56,623 bases of DNA, from the NCBI GenBank assembly GCA_029260375.1, contig JAJDDI010000040.1:1-56623 (forward strand). Direction: 5' to 3'. This document shows, piece by piece, positions 8,066 to 19,423 of this stretch (position 1 is the stretch's first letter; each line of letters begins with the position of its first letter). Under the pieces are notes generated by a model. That model was given only the letters and a program-made list of their open reading frames with translations. It was not told the origin of the DNA and made no database searches. The position numbers were made by a program, and so were the translations under genes. The stretch comes from Phycisphaerales bacterium. Lineage in GTDB: Bacteria > Planctomycetota > Phycisphaerae > Phycisphaerales > UBA1924.

Positions 8066-9631
8066 ATGCCGCTCAACACGACCCTGAATCGCTGCGCGCT
8101 CATCGCCCTCGCGGGCGCCGCCCTGTCCTCAACCGCCCCCGCCCAGCCCTACGAGCGCGCCATCGGCGACCCCGACGAGCAACGCTCCGACTGGGTCATC
8201 TCCGTCCAGGGGGCCGCGGACGGCTTCGGCTCGGCCCACGCCGGCTGGTCCGGCGTTGACACCCTCAGCACCGAGATGTACGTCGCCCGCCTCGACAACC
8301 CGGGCGCCACCATCTGGGACACCCGCATCGGCACGCCCAACTCCACCGACGTCGCCAACCGCATCGAGCTCTCCCAGACCCCCGACGACGGCTACCTCGT
8401 CGCCGGCGGGAGCACCCTGTTCACCGCCCCCGGCGCCAACCCCTTTGGCATCTCCCTCACCCGCCTCGACGTCAACGGGAGCATGATCTGGGCCCGCCTC
8501 TTCCAGGGCGACCCGTTCGGTACGTTCGGCGGCACGGGCCTCGACGTCTACGCCGGGGGGCGCTCCCTCTTGTGCGGCCGCATCCAGCTCCAGCAGTTCG
8601 CCGACCAGGGCGCCGTCGTCCACAACGTTGACGCCGCGGGCAACCTCATCTGGGGCAAGTACTACGCCGACTTCCTCGTCGGACCAACAAGCTACAACTC
8701 CTTCCAGGACGTCCACGTCATCACCGAGCCCGACGGCACACCGTCCATCGTCGCGGTCGGGTACACCGCCCCCAACTCCTTCAGCTCCCTCGATACCCTC
8801 GTCGTCAAGCTCGACATGACCGGCGCCGTCCTCTGGGCCAACACCTACGGCCCGGACAATCACTCCGACGCCGCCATGGGCCTCGAGCCAGCCGCCAACG
8901 GCGACCTGCTCGTCACCGGCTACACCAAGGAGGCCGGAGAGGGCGGCGGAACCTACATCATGCGCCTCGACCCCCTCGGCAACATGCTCTGGTGGAAGGA
9001 CTACCGCTTCATCGACGCCACCGGCTCCATCCACGAGGAAGCCAACGGCGACATCGTCGTCGCCGGAACCGCCAACGACTTCAACACCGGCGTCCAGGAC
9101 CTCGCGCTCATGCAGACCGACGCGGGCGGAAACCTCAACTGGGTCTTCCGCTACGGCGGCCAGGGACGCGAGTACGCCGAGGCCTGCGACATCTCCCAGG
9201 ACGGCTACGTCATGACCGCCTGGAGCGAGTCCTACTCCACCGCCCCCTTCGACCTCTACGCCCTCGCCGCCGACCCCGCCGGCAAAACCGGCTGCGAGCT
9301 GGACTGGGACGTCGTCGTCACCCCGCGACAGCACCCCTTCGCCGGGCATTTCTACCTCGGCTACGACATCCCCGACCAGGTCACCCCGCCCTTCGAGCAG
9401 GACTTCCCACACCTCCCCAACGTCCCCGTCTGCAACCCCAACCCCTGCCCGACCTGCTCGGCCGACTGGGCCGCACCCCTCGGCGTCAGCGACTTCTCCG
9501 ACATCATCGCCTTCCTCAACGCCCTCAGCGTCTGCGACCCCTGCGCCGCCCAGCTCGCCCCGCCGCTGAACGTGTGCGACTTCTCCGACGTCGTCGCCTT
9601 CCTCTCCGGCTTCGGTGTCCCCTGCCCGTAA
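8066..9631 (+). CDS. Exported beta-propeller-like protein with GC-type dockerin tail (paralogue 1)
   Basis: 521 residues. A signal peptide (MPLNTTLNRCALIALAGAAL to AQP) is followed by repeats of the form D-x-Y-V-A/V-R-L-D-x-x-G-x-x-x-W-D, as in delta-60 or propeller-like secreted proteins. The C-terminus has the paired motif SDFSDIIAFLNAL and CDFSDVVAFLSGFGVPCP, with CNPNPCPTC before it. This is the GC-type dockerin domain of Phycisphaerae, thought to anchor or sort exported proteins. Start chosen by GGAG five bases before the ATG and by the signal peptide. A closely similar paralogue follows in tandem after a terminator. Ligand unknown. Confidence 0.8.
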   Translation: MPLNTTLNRCALIALAGAALSSTAPAQPYERAIGDPDEQRSDWVISVQGAADGFGSAHAGWSGVDTLSTEMYVARLDNPGATIWDTRIGTPNSTDVANRIELSQTPDDGYLVAGGSTLFTAPGANPFGISLTRLDVNGSMIWARLFQGDPFGTFGGTGLDVYAGGRSLLCGRIQLQQFADQGAVVHNVDAAGNLIWGKYYADFLVGPTSYNSFQDVHVITEPDGTPSIVAVGYTAPNSFSSLDTLVVKLDMTGAVLWANTYGPDNHSDAAMGLEPAANGDLLVTGYTKEAGEGGGTYIMRLDPLGNMLWWKDYRFIDATGSIHEEANGDIVVAGTANDFNTGVQDLALMQTDAGGNLNWVFRYGGQGREYAEACDISQDGYVMTAWSESYSTAPFDLYALAADPAGKTGCELDWDVVVTPRQHPFAGHFYLGYDIPDQVTPPFEQDFPHLPNVPVCNPNPCPTCSADWAAPLGVSDFSDIIAFLNALSVCDPCAAQLAPPLNVCDFSDVVAFLSGFGVPCP

Positions 9632-9678
9632 CCAGGCTTCTCCAGCAGCCAGGTCTCGGACAGCGATCAGGACAGCTC

Positions 9679-9720
9679 AGCGCCCGGACGGCAACCACCG
9701 CCCGGGCGCTCTTCTTTTTC
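9679..9720 (+). terminator. Rho-independent terminator
   Basis: AGCGCCCGG (9679-9687) pairs with CCGGGCGCT (9702-9710), followed by TTCTTTTT. It separates the two dockerin-tailed paralogues, so they are probably transcribed independently. Confidence 0.8.
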
Positions 9721-9808
9721 ATCCCTCCCGTGAGAGATCCCCCCCCGGCGCGCAGATCCACACGACAGGCAGGGAAACAACACACCAACCCACGCAGAGG
9801 AGATCACC

Positions 9809-11380
9809 ATGACACGCTTCAACCGCACATCCATGCTCGCCCTGTTCGCCGGCGCCCTCGTCGCGCCCGCCGCGGCCCAGCCCTTCGAGACCGCCATCGG
9901 CGGCCCCATCATCGTCGATGACATCCTCGACGACACCATCTGGGTGAACAGCATCCCCGGCGCCCTCCCCCGAGGCCCCGTCTCCGCCGGCTGGGTCATG
10001 GGTGACGCCACCACCGGCGCCGACGACATGTACGTCGTCCGCCAGGACGCCACGGGCGCCTACCTCTGGGACACCCTCCTGTTCACCCCCGGGCGTGAGC
10101 AGGGCAACGAGATCGTCAACAACAGCGACTTCGGCTTCGCCCTCGTCGGCGAGACCGACTCCGGCGGCGCCGCGGGCATCGCCGGGCTGGGCATCTCGCT
10201 CACCGCCCTCGACGCCTCCGGCTCCCAGCTCTTCGCACGCCTCTACCTCGGCACCCCCTTCATCGGCGGCACCCAGGGCGGCGCCGACGTCTACGCCAAC
10301 GCCGACGGCGGCTACGCCATCTCCGGACGCGCCGCCATGCCCGACGTCCCCGTCTTCCAGGCCCCCGTCGCCATCCGCACCGACTTCTTCGGCGCCCCCC
10401 TCTGGTCCAACTTCTACCTCGACGCCGCCATCGGGACCGAGTCCTTCGGCTCCTTCGCCGACATCCACGAGTTCGTCTCCGCCGACGGCGACACCCACTA
10501 CATCGCCACCGGCTACATGTCCGAAGACTTCACCGGTTCACCGGGCTCACGCGACACCCTCGTCGTCCGCCTCGACTCCGCCGGCGGCGTCGTCTGGTCC
10601 AACCTCTACCGCTTCCCCTACGGCGAAGAGGGCCTCGGCATCGAGATCACCGAGAACCGCGAGATCGTCATCACCGGCTACGAGCACCTCGACCCCGACA
10701 CCTCCTTCATGATGCGCCTCGACCTCGCCGGCGGGCTCATCTGGTACACCCGCTACTTCGGGCACGAGGCCGTTGACGGCTCCGTCCGCGAGGTCGGCGG
10801 CTCACGCCTGGCCACCGTCGGCGTCGCCCGCGACGCCGTCGGCCTCACCGAGGCCCGACTCATGCAGACAGGACCCGGCGGCGTCCCCTTCTCCAACCTC
10901 GCCTACGGCGGCGACCGTGACGAGGCCGGCGACGCCATCGACCTCTCACCCGACGGCTTCGTCATCGGCGCCCACACCGACTCCTTCGCCTTCGGCCTCG
11001 AAGACTTCTACGTCCTGAGCACCGACGCCGGCGGCAAGACCGGCTGCGAGCAGGAACGCCAGGTCGGCTTCGAGCCCTTCACGCCCCAGATCGTCCAGCT
11101 CCAGCTCCGCCCCGAGTCACAGATGCAGAACCTGACCTGGCAGTGGAACCAGAACCGCCCCGAGCACCCAATCGCCGAGGTCTGCGACCCCAACCCCTGC
11201 CCGACCTGCGCCTGCGACTTCGCGCTCCCGCTGGGCGTGTGCGACTTCTCCGACGTCGTCGCCTTCCTGGGCCTCTTCGGCGCGATGGACCCGTGCGCCG
11301 ATCTGGCCGCCCCCGCAGGCAGCTTCGACTTCTCCGACGTCGTCGCCTTCCTCGCCAGCTTTGGCGCGGGCTGCCCCTAA
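9809..11380 (+). CDS. Exported beta-propeller-like protein with GC-type dockerin tail (paralogue 2)
   Basis: 523 residues, clearly a paralogue of the gene upstream: same signal-peptide layout (MTRFNRTSMLALFAGALVAP then AAAQPFETAIG), the same internal repeats (DDMYVVRQDATGAYLWD, DTLVVRLDSAGGVVWSN), the AGGKTGCE block and the same end. The tail is CDPNPCPTC, CDFSDVVAFLGLFG, then FDFSDVVAFLASFGAGCP. The ATG follows GAGGAGATCACC, a good ribosome binding site. A tandem duplication with divergence is the simplest origin. It is predicted to be secreted or surface-attached; no enzymatic motif is visible. Confidence 0.8.
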   Translation: MTRFNRTSMLALFAGALVAPAAAQPFETAIGGPIIVDDILDDTIWVNSIPGALPRGPVSAGWVMGDATTGADDMYVVRQDATGAYLWDTLLFTPGREQGNEIVNNSDFGFALVGETDSGGAAGIAGLGISLTALDASGSQLFARLYLGTPFIGGTQGGADVYANADGGYAISGRAAMPDVPVFQAPVAIRTDFFGAPLWSNFYLDAAIGTESFGSFADIHEFVSADGDTHYIATGYMSEDFTGSPGSRDTLVVRLDSAGGVVWSNLYRFPYGEEGLGIEITENREIVITGYEHLDPDTSFMMRLDLAGGLIWYTRYFGHEAVDGSVREVGGSRLATVGVARDAVGLTEARLMQTGPGGVPFSNLAYGGDRDEAGDAIDLSPDGFVIGAHTDSFAFGLEDFYVLSTDAGGKTGCEQERQVGFEPFTPQIVQLQLRPESQMQNLTWQWNQNRPEHPIAEVCDPNPCPTCACDFALPLGVCDFSDVVAFLGLFGAMDPCADLAAPAGSFDFSDVVAFLASFGAGCP

Positions 11381-11421
11381 CCCCCCCCACCGGCTGGTCA
11401 CACCCAGACCAGCACGCAGCC

Positions 11422-11460
11422 AACGCCCGGGCGCCCCACAGCGCCCGGGCGTTCTTGTGC
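11422..11460 (+). terminator. Rho-independent terminator
   Basis: AACGCCCGGGCG pairs with CGCCCGGGCGTT across a short loop, followed by CTTGT. It ends paralogue 2. The remaining bases up to 11644 hold no gene. Confidence 0.7.
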
Positions 11461-11644
11461 GCACGCATAATCGGACGACCCGCACGACCGATACCACCCG
11501 CCCAGCCGTCCGATACGTCAAACCTGACCCGCATTCCGCGGATCCGCTTGAACCAACCCCCGCCGTGAGCGAACGTCGAAGACGGACGCGGCCTCTCCGC
11601 GCCACCGTCGCTCGGGTCGAGCCAAGACAGTTAGGAGCTCCCGG

Positions 11645-12298
11645 ATGCGTTCTCTCCGGTCCGTCATCGCGTGCGCCAGCCTCGCCGCCCTCGCCCTCCC
11701 CGCCCTGGGCGACAGCGTGTCCTACACCGACACCGTCGACTTCCAGGCCTTCGGCGCCATCCCCGACTTCACCGTCCAGTCCTTCGACAGCGCCATGGGC
11801 CAGCTCGAGTCCATCCAGGTCAGCGTCGACATCGACTGGATGGGCCAGATCGTCATCGAGAACACCTCGACCACCCAGGGCGCCACGCTGCTCGAACACT
11901 CCCGCCTCGAATACCAGCTCAGCATCCAGTGGCCCGACGCCGCCCCCATCGCCGTCTTCACCGGCGCCTTCAACCCGGGCGCCCTCACCCTGACACCCTT
12001 CGACGGCCTCAACGACTTCGACGGAACATCAGGCGCCACCCTCACCCAGCAACGCGCCTTCTCCGCCACCACCACCCTCACCACCGAGAGCATGTCCGCC
12101 TACATCGACAACGGCGACCGCCTCTTCGCCTTCAGCGCCGTCCAGGTCGCCCTGCTCTCCGCCCAGGGCGGCGACGTCACCCTCACCAGCCGAGCCTTCG
12201 CCGGCGGCGAGCTCACCGTGACGTACAACTACGTCCCGTCGCCGGGATCGCTGGCGTTGCTTGCTGGCGCCCCGCTCGCGTTCCGCAGAAGGCGATAG
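11645..12298 (+). CDS. Choice-of-anchor E-like exported protein with PEP-CTERM tail
   Basis: 217 residues. The signal peptide MRSLRSVIACASLAALALPA is cleaved near LGDS. The body resembles choice-of-anchor E domains: an early 'FQAFGAIPDF' strand, then 'FDSAMGQLESIQVSVDI' and 'GQIVIENTS'. The tail YVPSPGSLALLAGAPLAFRR carries the V-P-S-P motif, helix and Arg cluster of PEP-CTERM sorting. AGGAG lies 9 bases before the ATG. It stands alone between two dockerin-type genes, so both C-terminal sorting types are used by neighbouring exported proteins. Confidence 0.75.
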   Translation: MRSLRSVIACASLAALALPALGDSVSYTDTVDFQAFGAIPDFTVQSFDSAMGQLESIQVSVDIDWMGQIVIENTSTTQGATLLEHSRLEYQLSIQWPDAAPIAVFTGAFNPGALTLTPFDGLNDFDGTSGATLTQQRAFSATTTLTTESMSAYIDNGDRLFAFSAVQVALLSAQGGDVTLTSRAFAGGELTVTYNYVPSPGSLALLAGAPLAFRRRR

Positions 12299-12378
12299 CC
12301 GAGCGCCCCGCCCGGAGTTCCAGGACAATCGCGAACGACCGCGATGCAGCAAGCCTACTGCCGGACCGACAGGTCAAA

Positions 12379-13263
12379 CTACGGACAGCCCGCGCCGAAG
12401 GCCCCAAGGAACGCGACGACGTCGCTGAAGTCGAACACGCCGATCGGCTCCGCAAGGTCCGCCGCCGGATCGCTCGCGCCGAACGCGCCAAGGAATGCAA
12501 CGACATCGCTGAAGTCCAGCTGGCCGAAGGGCGCATCGAAATCCGCGGCCGAGCACGGCGGATCGGGCATCTCCAAGAACTCGAAACGCAGACGTGACTC
12601 GTTCTGGCGATACCCGCCGAACGGGAACGTCAACATTTCCGACTCAAACGTAATGCTGTATTCCCCGGGTTCAAGCGGGATCTGCCCAATGAAATCGACC
12701 GGATCAGGTGAGTAATACTTGGTGTCGTAGGTCAGCTGAATCATCGGCACGCCAGTACTGTCTCGCACGATGACATCCCAGACGTCTTGCCAGAACGGGC
12801 CACTCCCGAAAATGTTGGCGTAGGCCTCCACCTCCAAGAGCACCGGCTCGCGCACGCTCACTGTCGCTTCGATTGAGGCGCCGAGCGAGGATCCGGACCC
12901 CCCACCACAGCCGGTGACAGAGTTCTCCGTGCCTATGAAATCGAGCACAATGGGAAGATTTAGGCCGGTAAGAGAACCGCCTTCGCCGAACTTCGGATAG
13001 GTCGGAACTTGAGACTGCATCGAGATCGTTGCGAAGTCGCTGGAAACGTCTTTCGGAGCAGGGCCAGGCCCAGAAGGCAAGACAGTTTGATCGACGTCGA
13101 ACGTGCCACGCCCCTCCAATTCAACCGACAGCGTCGCGCCTTGGCACACGCGAGAGTGCACAAAATAGGAGCGGGTGATCTGAAGTGAGTCCACGACCTG
13201 CGACATTGCCGACGTCGTCCCAAACGTCAGGGCGGCCAGAACAAAGAAGCTTGAGCGTTTCAT
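12379..13263 (-). CDS. Exported protein with GC-type dockerin tail
   Basis: 294 residues. The ATG sits six bases after a perfect AAGGAGG ribosome binding site, and a signal peptide follows (MKRSSFFVLAALTFGTTSAM, cleaved near SQV). The body is beta-rich with a Gly/Cys cluster (TGCGGGSGSSLG) and no recognised enzyme motif. The end carries two dockerin-like units, LDFSDVVAFLGAFGASDP and FDFSDVVAFLGAFGAGCP. Codon use is less GC-rich than in the neighbours, especially in the N-terminal half and upstream region, hinting at a different evolutionary origin or weaker selection. Convergent with the PEP-CTERM gene. Confidence 0.75.
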   Translation of the reverse strand: MKRSSFFVLAALTFGTTSAMSQVVDSLQITRSYFVHSRVCQGATLSVELEGRGTFDVDQTVLPSGPGPAPKDVSSDFATISMQSQVPTYPKFGEGGSLTGLNLPIVLDFIGTENSVTGCGGGSGSSLGASIEATVSVREPVLLEVEAYANIFGSGPFWQDVWDVIVRDSTGVPMIQLTYDTKYYSPDPVDFIGQIPLEPGEYSITFESEMLTFPFGGYRQNESRLRFEFLEMPDPPCSAADFDAPFGQLDFSDVVAFLGAFGASDPAADLAEPIGVFDFSDVVAFLGAFGAGCP

Positions 13264-13580
13264 GATGTTCCTCCTTCGTGCTGTGCCGTCGCAGGCGAGC
13301 ATTCCTGTGCGTCATTTGTGGTAGCCACGCGAACGTGCACAATACCTGCGCGGGTACGAAATATGAAGCCGGTACTTCCACTTGGACTCGGAGACCGCCC
13401 CCGCAGCCTGGGACAAGACGGCACGGAACGCCCGTTCGCCACCCCCCAAACGGACACAGTGAACAAACCTTGCCCTTCTGGTGACGTCCCGAGCCGTGGG
13501 ATCACCGGGAAGCCCAGGTCGACATCATTCAAGGACACGTCCAGATCGACGAAGCTCAGAACCCCCGCGAGCAGTCCGAT
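13264..13580. other. Intergenic region, 317 bp, with no gene seen
   Basis: Between the dockerin gene and the end of clpB. It is AT-richer than its surroundings around 13320-13380, where the dockerin gene's promoter probably lies; on the minus strand a TATTGT box can be seen but no clear -35. I could support no coding sequence, and no clpB terminator is obvious. Confidence 0.5.
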
Positions 13581-16298
<2,718 letters not shown>

Positions 16299-16479
16299 GT
16301 CGCGCTGTCCTTCCCGGCGTCCCCACCAGACGCCGACAAGCCACATGCAACCCGCAGGCCGACCCCGAAACCCCCTCACCGCTCCTCAGCGGGGCCGCCA
16401 CCTGCCGAACTGACAGACGCTGCCGAGAGGGCAGGCGTATCAATCCCCAACTTGTTCACTGGTTATCCCGGACCCTGCT

Positions 16480-16704
16480 CTACGCGGACACGTCGAGCCT
16501 GGAGCCGGTCTCGCGGGGTGAGGGCGACGCGCTGATCTTTGCCCGGCTCGCCCGCCCGACATCCGCCGCGGCCTTGATCAGCGACACCGCCGCGTCCCCC
16601 TGCGCCCTCGCCTGGTCGAGCCCCTTGCGGGCGACCGCGAAGTCGATCGTGGAACTCAGCGCCTTCGTCGCCAGCGCCTCGGGTCCAATGGGGGTCACGT
16701 TCAT
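16480..16704 (-). CDS. Small protein, possibly YjfB-like motility family
   Basis: 74 residues: MNVTPIGPEALATKALSSTI, then a helix FAVARKGLDQARAQGDAAVSLIKAA. The helix resembles the short YjfB/putative motility proteins (aliphatic helix with K-x-L-D-x-A-x-x-Q-G and a following L/I). The similarity is weak and judged by eye. Codon use is typical of the genome, which supports a real gene. No ribosome binding site is obvious. It lies alone upstream of clpB on the same strand, 181 bases away. Confidence 0.45.
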   Translation of the reverse strand: MNVTPIGPEALATKALSSTIDFAVARKGLDQARAQGDAAVSLIKAAADVGRASRAKISASPSPRETGSRLDVSA

Positions 16705-17248
16705 GCGCGGTTCATCGGGCGGTCAGGCCGTCTGATGAACCCGAGACGACGATTTGGAGGCGGTCGCGTCCGATAAGAAACGCCCTCGAACGAAGAGACA
16801 CGCCGAGCCGCCTGCGTTCGTCGCTCCGGTCAGGCCTGTCCGAAAACCCTGCTTCAAGGTGGGCGCCCCGCCCCGAGTCCCGGACTTCCTCGCCATGAGG
16901 CCTGCCCTTCGCCCGGATTCTGAGGCTCCCTGAGGGTTCAACAAGGGATCGAACAACTCAGCCCCGGAGCGACGAGTCGCAAGGCGGCTCGACGTGCCGC
17001 GACCAAGATACCTCCCCATTGCCCCGCCGTCGATCCGTTTGCCGATCAACCCGCCGATTCCTTCCGGAACCCGCCACGACGCCACGCGTACCGGGATTGG
17101 CTGTTGACCGGGCCCGCCACGCCCGGTACAAATCCACCCGCGGCAACGGGCTCAGGGCAGCCGCCCCGCCCCGTCGGGACCCCGCACGTGCCGGGCTCGT
17201 CCGACCGCACGCCGCTCAGGTCCAACACCCCGCGCAGGAGACTCCGAC
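16705..17248. other. Intergenic region, 544 bp, carrying the lipoprotein promoter
   Basis: No gene that I can support. An open frame on the minus strand (16723-17085) has codon third positions less GC-rich than real genes here and no homology I recognise. The right part holds a strong promoter at 17104-17132. Confidence 0.45.
17104..17132 (+). promoter_or_regulatory. Sigma-70-type promoter for the small lipoprotein
   Basis: TTGACC (17104-17109), a 17-base spacer and TACAAA (17127-17132). This is the best -35/-10 pair seen in the window. It leaves a 5' UTR of about 110 bases before the ATG at 17249. Confidence 0.6.
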
Positions 17249-17530
17249 ATGAACCGTCGCGCACGCACCGCCACCACCGCCGCCGCCGCGCTCGGCGCCC
17301 TCCTGCTCACCGCCTGCTCCAACGGCCAGGTCAAGCACGCCGGCGACGCCGGCAAGATCCGCAGGCACCCCAGCCCCGCGATGATGAGCCTGGCCAAGCG
17401 CCCCTCCGACAACGCCAACTCCATCGCCATCACGAAAGACACCAACCTCCGCATGTTCTGGGAGGACGGCGCCCGGGCGCTCCACCTCGACCGCCCGACC
17501 AACCTCACGCCCAAGCCCATCCCCCACTAG
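17249..17530 (+). CDS. Small lipoprotein
   Basis: 93 residues. The signal sequence MNRRARTATTAAAALGALLL is followed by the lipobox LLTAC, so Cys would be lipidated after cleavage. The mature part (SNGQVKHAGDAGKI, then MMSLAKRPSDNANSIAITKD and MFWEDGARALHLDRP) has no recognised domain. An AGGAG lies before the ATG, a strong promoter lies upstream, and a perfect-palindrome terminator follows, so this is a monocistronic gene. Similar short lipoproteins with 'DxNxR.FxDDxxRxxxLDRP' endings occur widely in planctomycetes, from memory. Function unknown. Confidence 0.75.
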   Translation: MNRRARTATTAAAALGALLLTACSNGQVKHAGDAGKIRRHPSPAMMSLAKRPSDNANSIAITKDTNLRMFWEDGARALHLDRPTNLTPKPIPH

Positions 17531-17581
17531 CCCGCGCGGCCCAGCGGGTCCGGGCGCCCGACACCCCCACCCCACAACGAC

Positions 17582-17609
17582 AACAGCGACCCGGATCCGG
17601 GTCGCTGTT
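17582..17609. terminator. Bidirectional terminator (28-bp perfect palindrome)
   Basis: AACAGCGACCCG, GATC, CGGGTCGCTGTT is fully self-complementary. With its flanking T or A residues it can end the lipoprotein gene and the convergent gene at 17639. Confidence 0.7.
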
Positions 17610-17638
17610 TCGCATTGGGCGCCGTCGATGTCAGCCGA

Positions 17639-18100
17639 TCAGGCCGCGGTATACTGGCCGCGCGAGATCTTCTTGAACCGCTTGTCCTTGATCAGCGTCT
17701 GATTCACGATCGTTCTGAAGTTCGCGGCCGATGTCCGGTACCCGGCCTTCTGCACCGCCTCCGAAACCTCAGTCACCGACATCGTCTTCGACTTGAGCAC
17801 CTTCGCCAGCGACTCGGCCAGGTTCATGTCGTTGCGCGGGCGCTTCCGCACGCCCCCGATGCTGATCCCGCCGAGCCCGCCCAGCGCCGCCAGCTCCCGA
17901 TCCACCGCCTCAAGCTGTTCAGCCAGCGTGTCGCGCCGGCGCTCGAGCCTCCGCGCCGCAGCCTGACGACGCGACAGCTCACGCTCAAGCTCGCTCGTGC
18001 TCATGCTCACGATCGCCTTGCCGCGGCCGCCCGAGCGCGCCACCCGCTTCTTGGAAGTGGTTGTTTTCTTACGCCCGCGTGTCTTTTTCTTCTTCGCCAT
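17639..18100 (-). CDS. Basic coiled-coil protein with HARE-HTH-like C-terminal domain
   Basis: 153 residues. The N-terminus is a highly basic tail (MAKKKKTRGRKKTTTSKKR). Residues about 35-75 form a heptad-rich coiled coil (LERELSRRQAAARRLERRRD), and the C-terminal 65 residues (NLAESLAKVLKSKTMSVTEV through FKKISRGQYTAA) follow the HARE-type winged-helix pattern, ending in the typical F-x-x-x-x-R-G-x-Y. This architecture suggests a DNA-binding, possibly nucleoid-associated protein. It lies directly downstream of parB in the same direction, which supports a role in chromosome organisation, but that is inference. The domain name is from pattern recognition, not a search. Confidence 0.65.
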   Translation of the reverse strand: MAKKKKTRGRKKTTTSKKRVARSGGRGKAIVSMSTSELERELSRRQAAARRLERRRDTLAEQLEAVDRELAALGGLGGISIGGVRKRPRNDMNLAESLAKVLKSKTMSVTEVSEAVQKAGYRTSAANFRTIVNQTLIKDKRFKKISRGQYTAA

Positions 18101-18272
18101 GGCAAAGCCTCTTCAAAGCGTGGTGGCTCTCATGAACCAGTTCCGCATCAACTCGTGCTCCGGGCACATGGTAACATACACATATGTCCGAACGGGGGGG
18201 TTGAGGATAGGGCAACGACATCCTTGTGGCTACTCGTGGCGAAACCGCTTGCCTGCGATGTTGTCCGCGGGA

Positions 18273-19295
18273 TTAGACCAGTGGGGCCGTATATCCAAGA
18301 CGCCCGAGCAGCCCGTCGAACTGATCCAGGCCGTAAAACTCGATGATCATCGAGCCCTTGGCGCCGGTCGCGTCGGTCTTGAGTCGGACCCGCGTGCCAA
18401 GGTGATGGCTCAGCTGCCGCTCCATGTCCGCAAGCGCGGGCGAGAGGGCGCCGACCTCCGCTTGGCGTTTCTTCGTCGGCGCCGCGCCGCCCGAAGTCTG
18501 AGTCGTCTCCCCTTCGAGGCGCCGAACACTCCAGCCCTGGTCGCTCGCGCGCCGGGCGAGCTCGATCCGCCCCGCCCCGGGCTCGAACCCGAGCAGCGCC
18601 TTGCCGTGCCCGGAGCCGAGCTTCTCACCGGCGATCAGCTCGCGGATCTCTTCCTCGAGCTCGGTCAGCCGCATGATGTTGGCCACGCTGGACCGCTCCA
18701 GGCCCACGCGCTCGCCGATCTGTTCCTGCGAGAGACCGAACTGGTCGCTGAGGCGTCGAAACGCGAAACCCCTTTCTATCGCGTTCAGATCGCGGCGCTG
18801 GAGGTTCTCGACCAGCGCCAGCTCCGCGGCCTCCTGATCGCTCAGCAGGCGCACAATCGCCGGCGCCCGCTCGAGCCCGATCACCTGGGCCGCACGCCAG
18901 CGCCGCTCACCCGCCACCAACTCGTAGCTCGGGCTACGCGACCCGCCCGCGGCCGGTCGCACCACCAGCGGCTGCATCATCCCCGACCGACGGATCGACT
19001 CGCCCAGGGTCTTTATCGCCTCGGGATCGAACGAGCTGCGAGGCTGGAACGGGCTGGGCGAGATCGAATCGACCGGAAGCCACAGGAACTCGGAAGCCGG
19101 CTCCTCTCCCGAGACCTTCCCCGCCGGGATGGGCTTGATCTCGGTCTGGCTGACCTCAAGCCCCCCGCTGCCGCCCGGCGTTCGCCCGCCGGGTGTTCGG
19201 GGTGTTGGGTCGATCGGCACGCTCGTCTGGACCAGGGCGCTCAGACCTCGTCCCAGACGCCGGGGCTTGCCAGATCCGCTCTCGTCCTTGCTCAT
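18273..19295 (-). CDS. parB: Chromosome-partitioning protein ParB
   Basis: 340 residues. CTP-dependent DNA clamp that loads at parS and spreads. The N-terminal motif RRLGRGLSALV is the ParA-contacting region. Next come the ParB nuclease-like domain with LPVDSISPSPFQPRSSFD, the catalytic box GERRWRA, LVENLQRRDLNAIE, the HTH with LSQEQIGERVGLERSSVANI, and a C-terminal dimerisation domain ending IIEFYGLDQFDGLLGRLG. Three parS-like sites lie within 1.3 kb upstream, confirming the assignment. Normally parA precedes parB, but here the upstream neighbour is a divergent NUDIX gene, so parA must be elsewhere or absent. An insert between HTH and C-domain (TQTSGGAAPTKKRQ) looks like a linker. Confidence 0.97.
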   Translation of the reverse strand: MSKDESGSGKPRRLGRGLSALVQTSVPIDPTPRTPGGRTPGGSGGLEVSQTEIKPIPAGKVSGEEPASEFLWLPVDSISPSPFQPRSSFDPEAIKTLGESIRRSGMMQPLVVRPAAGGSRSPSYELVAGERRWRAAQVIGLERAPAIVRLLSDQEAAELALVENLQRRDLNAIERGFAFRRLSDQFGLSQEQIGERVGLERSSVANIMRLTELEEEIRELIAGEKLGSGHGKALLGFEPGAGRIELARRASDQGWSVRRLEGETTQTSGGAAPTKKRQAEVGALSPALADMERQLSHHLGTRVRLKTDATGAKGSMIIEFYGLDQFDGLLGRLGYTAPLV

Positions 19296-19393
19296 GCTCG
19301 TCTCCTGCCCGGGAGGGGTGTGCGCGACAGCGAATCCTACCCAAACCCAGACCGCCTCGCGCTGGGCGCCCGAAAGTGGTAGGGTGGCGCCAT

Positions 19394-19409
19394 CGTTCCA
19401 CGTGGAACA
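19394..19409. promoter_or_regulatory. parS: parS-like site 1, intergenic
   Basis: CGTTCCACGTGGAACA: one mismatch to the parS consensus TGTTNCACGTGNAACA and a perfect 14-bp palindromic core. It lies between divergent parB and the NUDIX gene, 14 bases before the latter's ATG, so ParB may also repress one or both genes. Confidence 0.85.
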
Positions 19410-19423
19410 CAGGCGAGAGACCC

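Noticed and set aside
16723..17085. Minus-strand open frame of 120 codons, and within it a GAGGAAGTCCGGGACTC stretch resembling the RNase P RNA 5' conserved block
   Set aside because: Third codon positions are less GC-rich than real genes here and no homology is recognisable. The RNase P similarity lacks the AAAG sequence, the ACAGAA block and the complementary helix, so it is probably chance.
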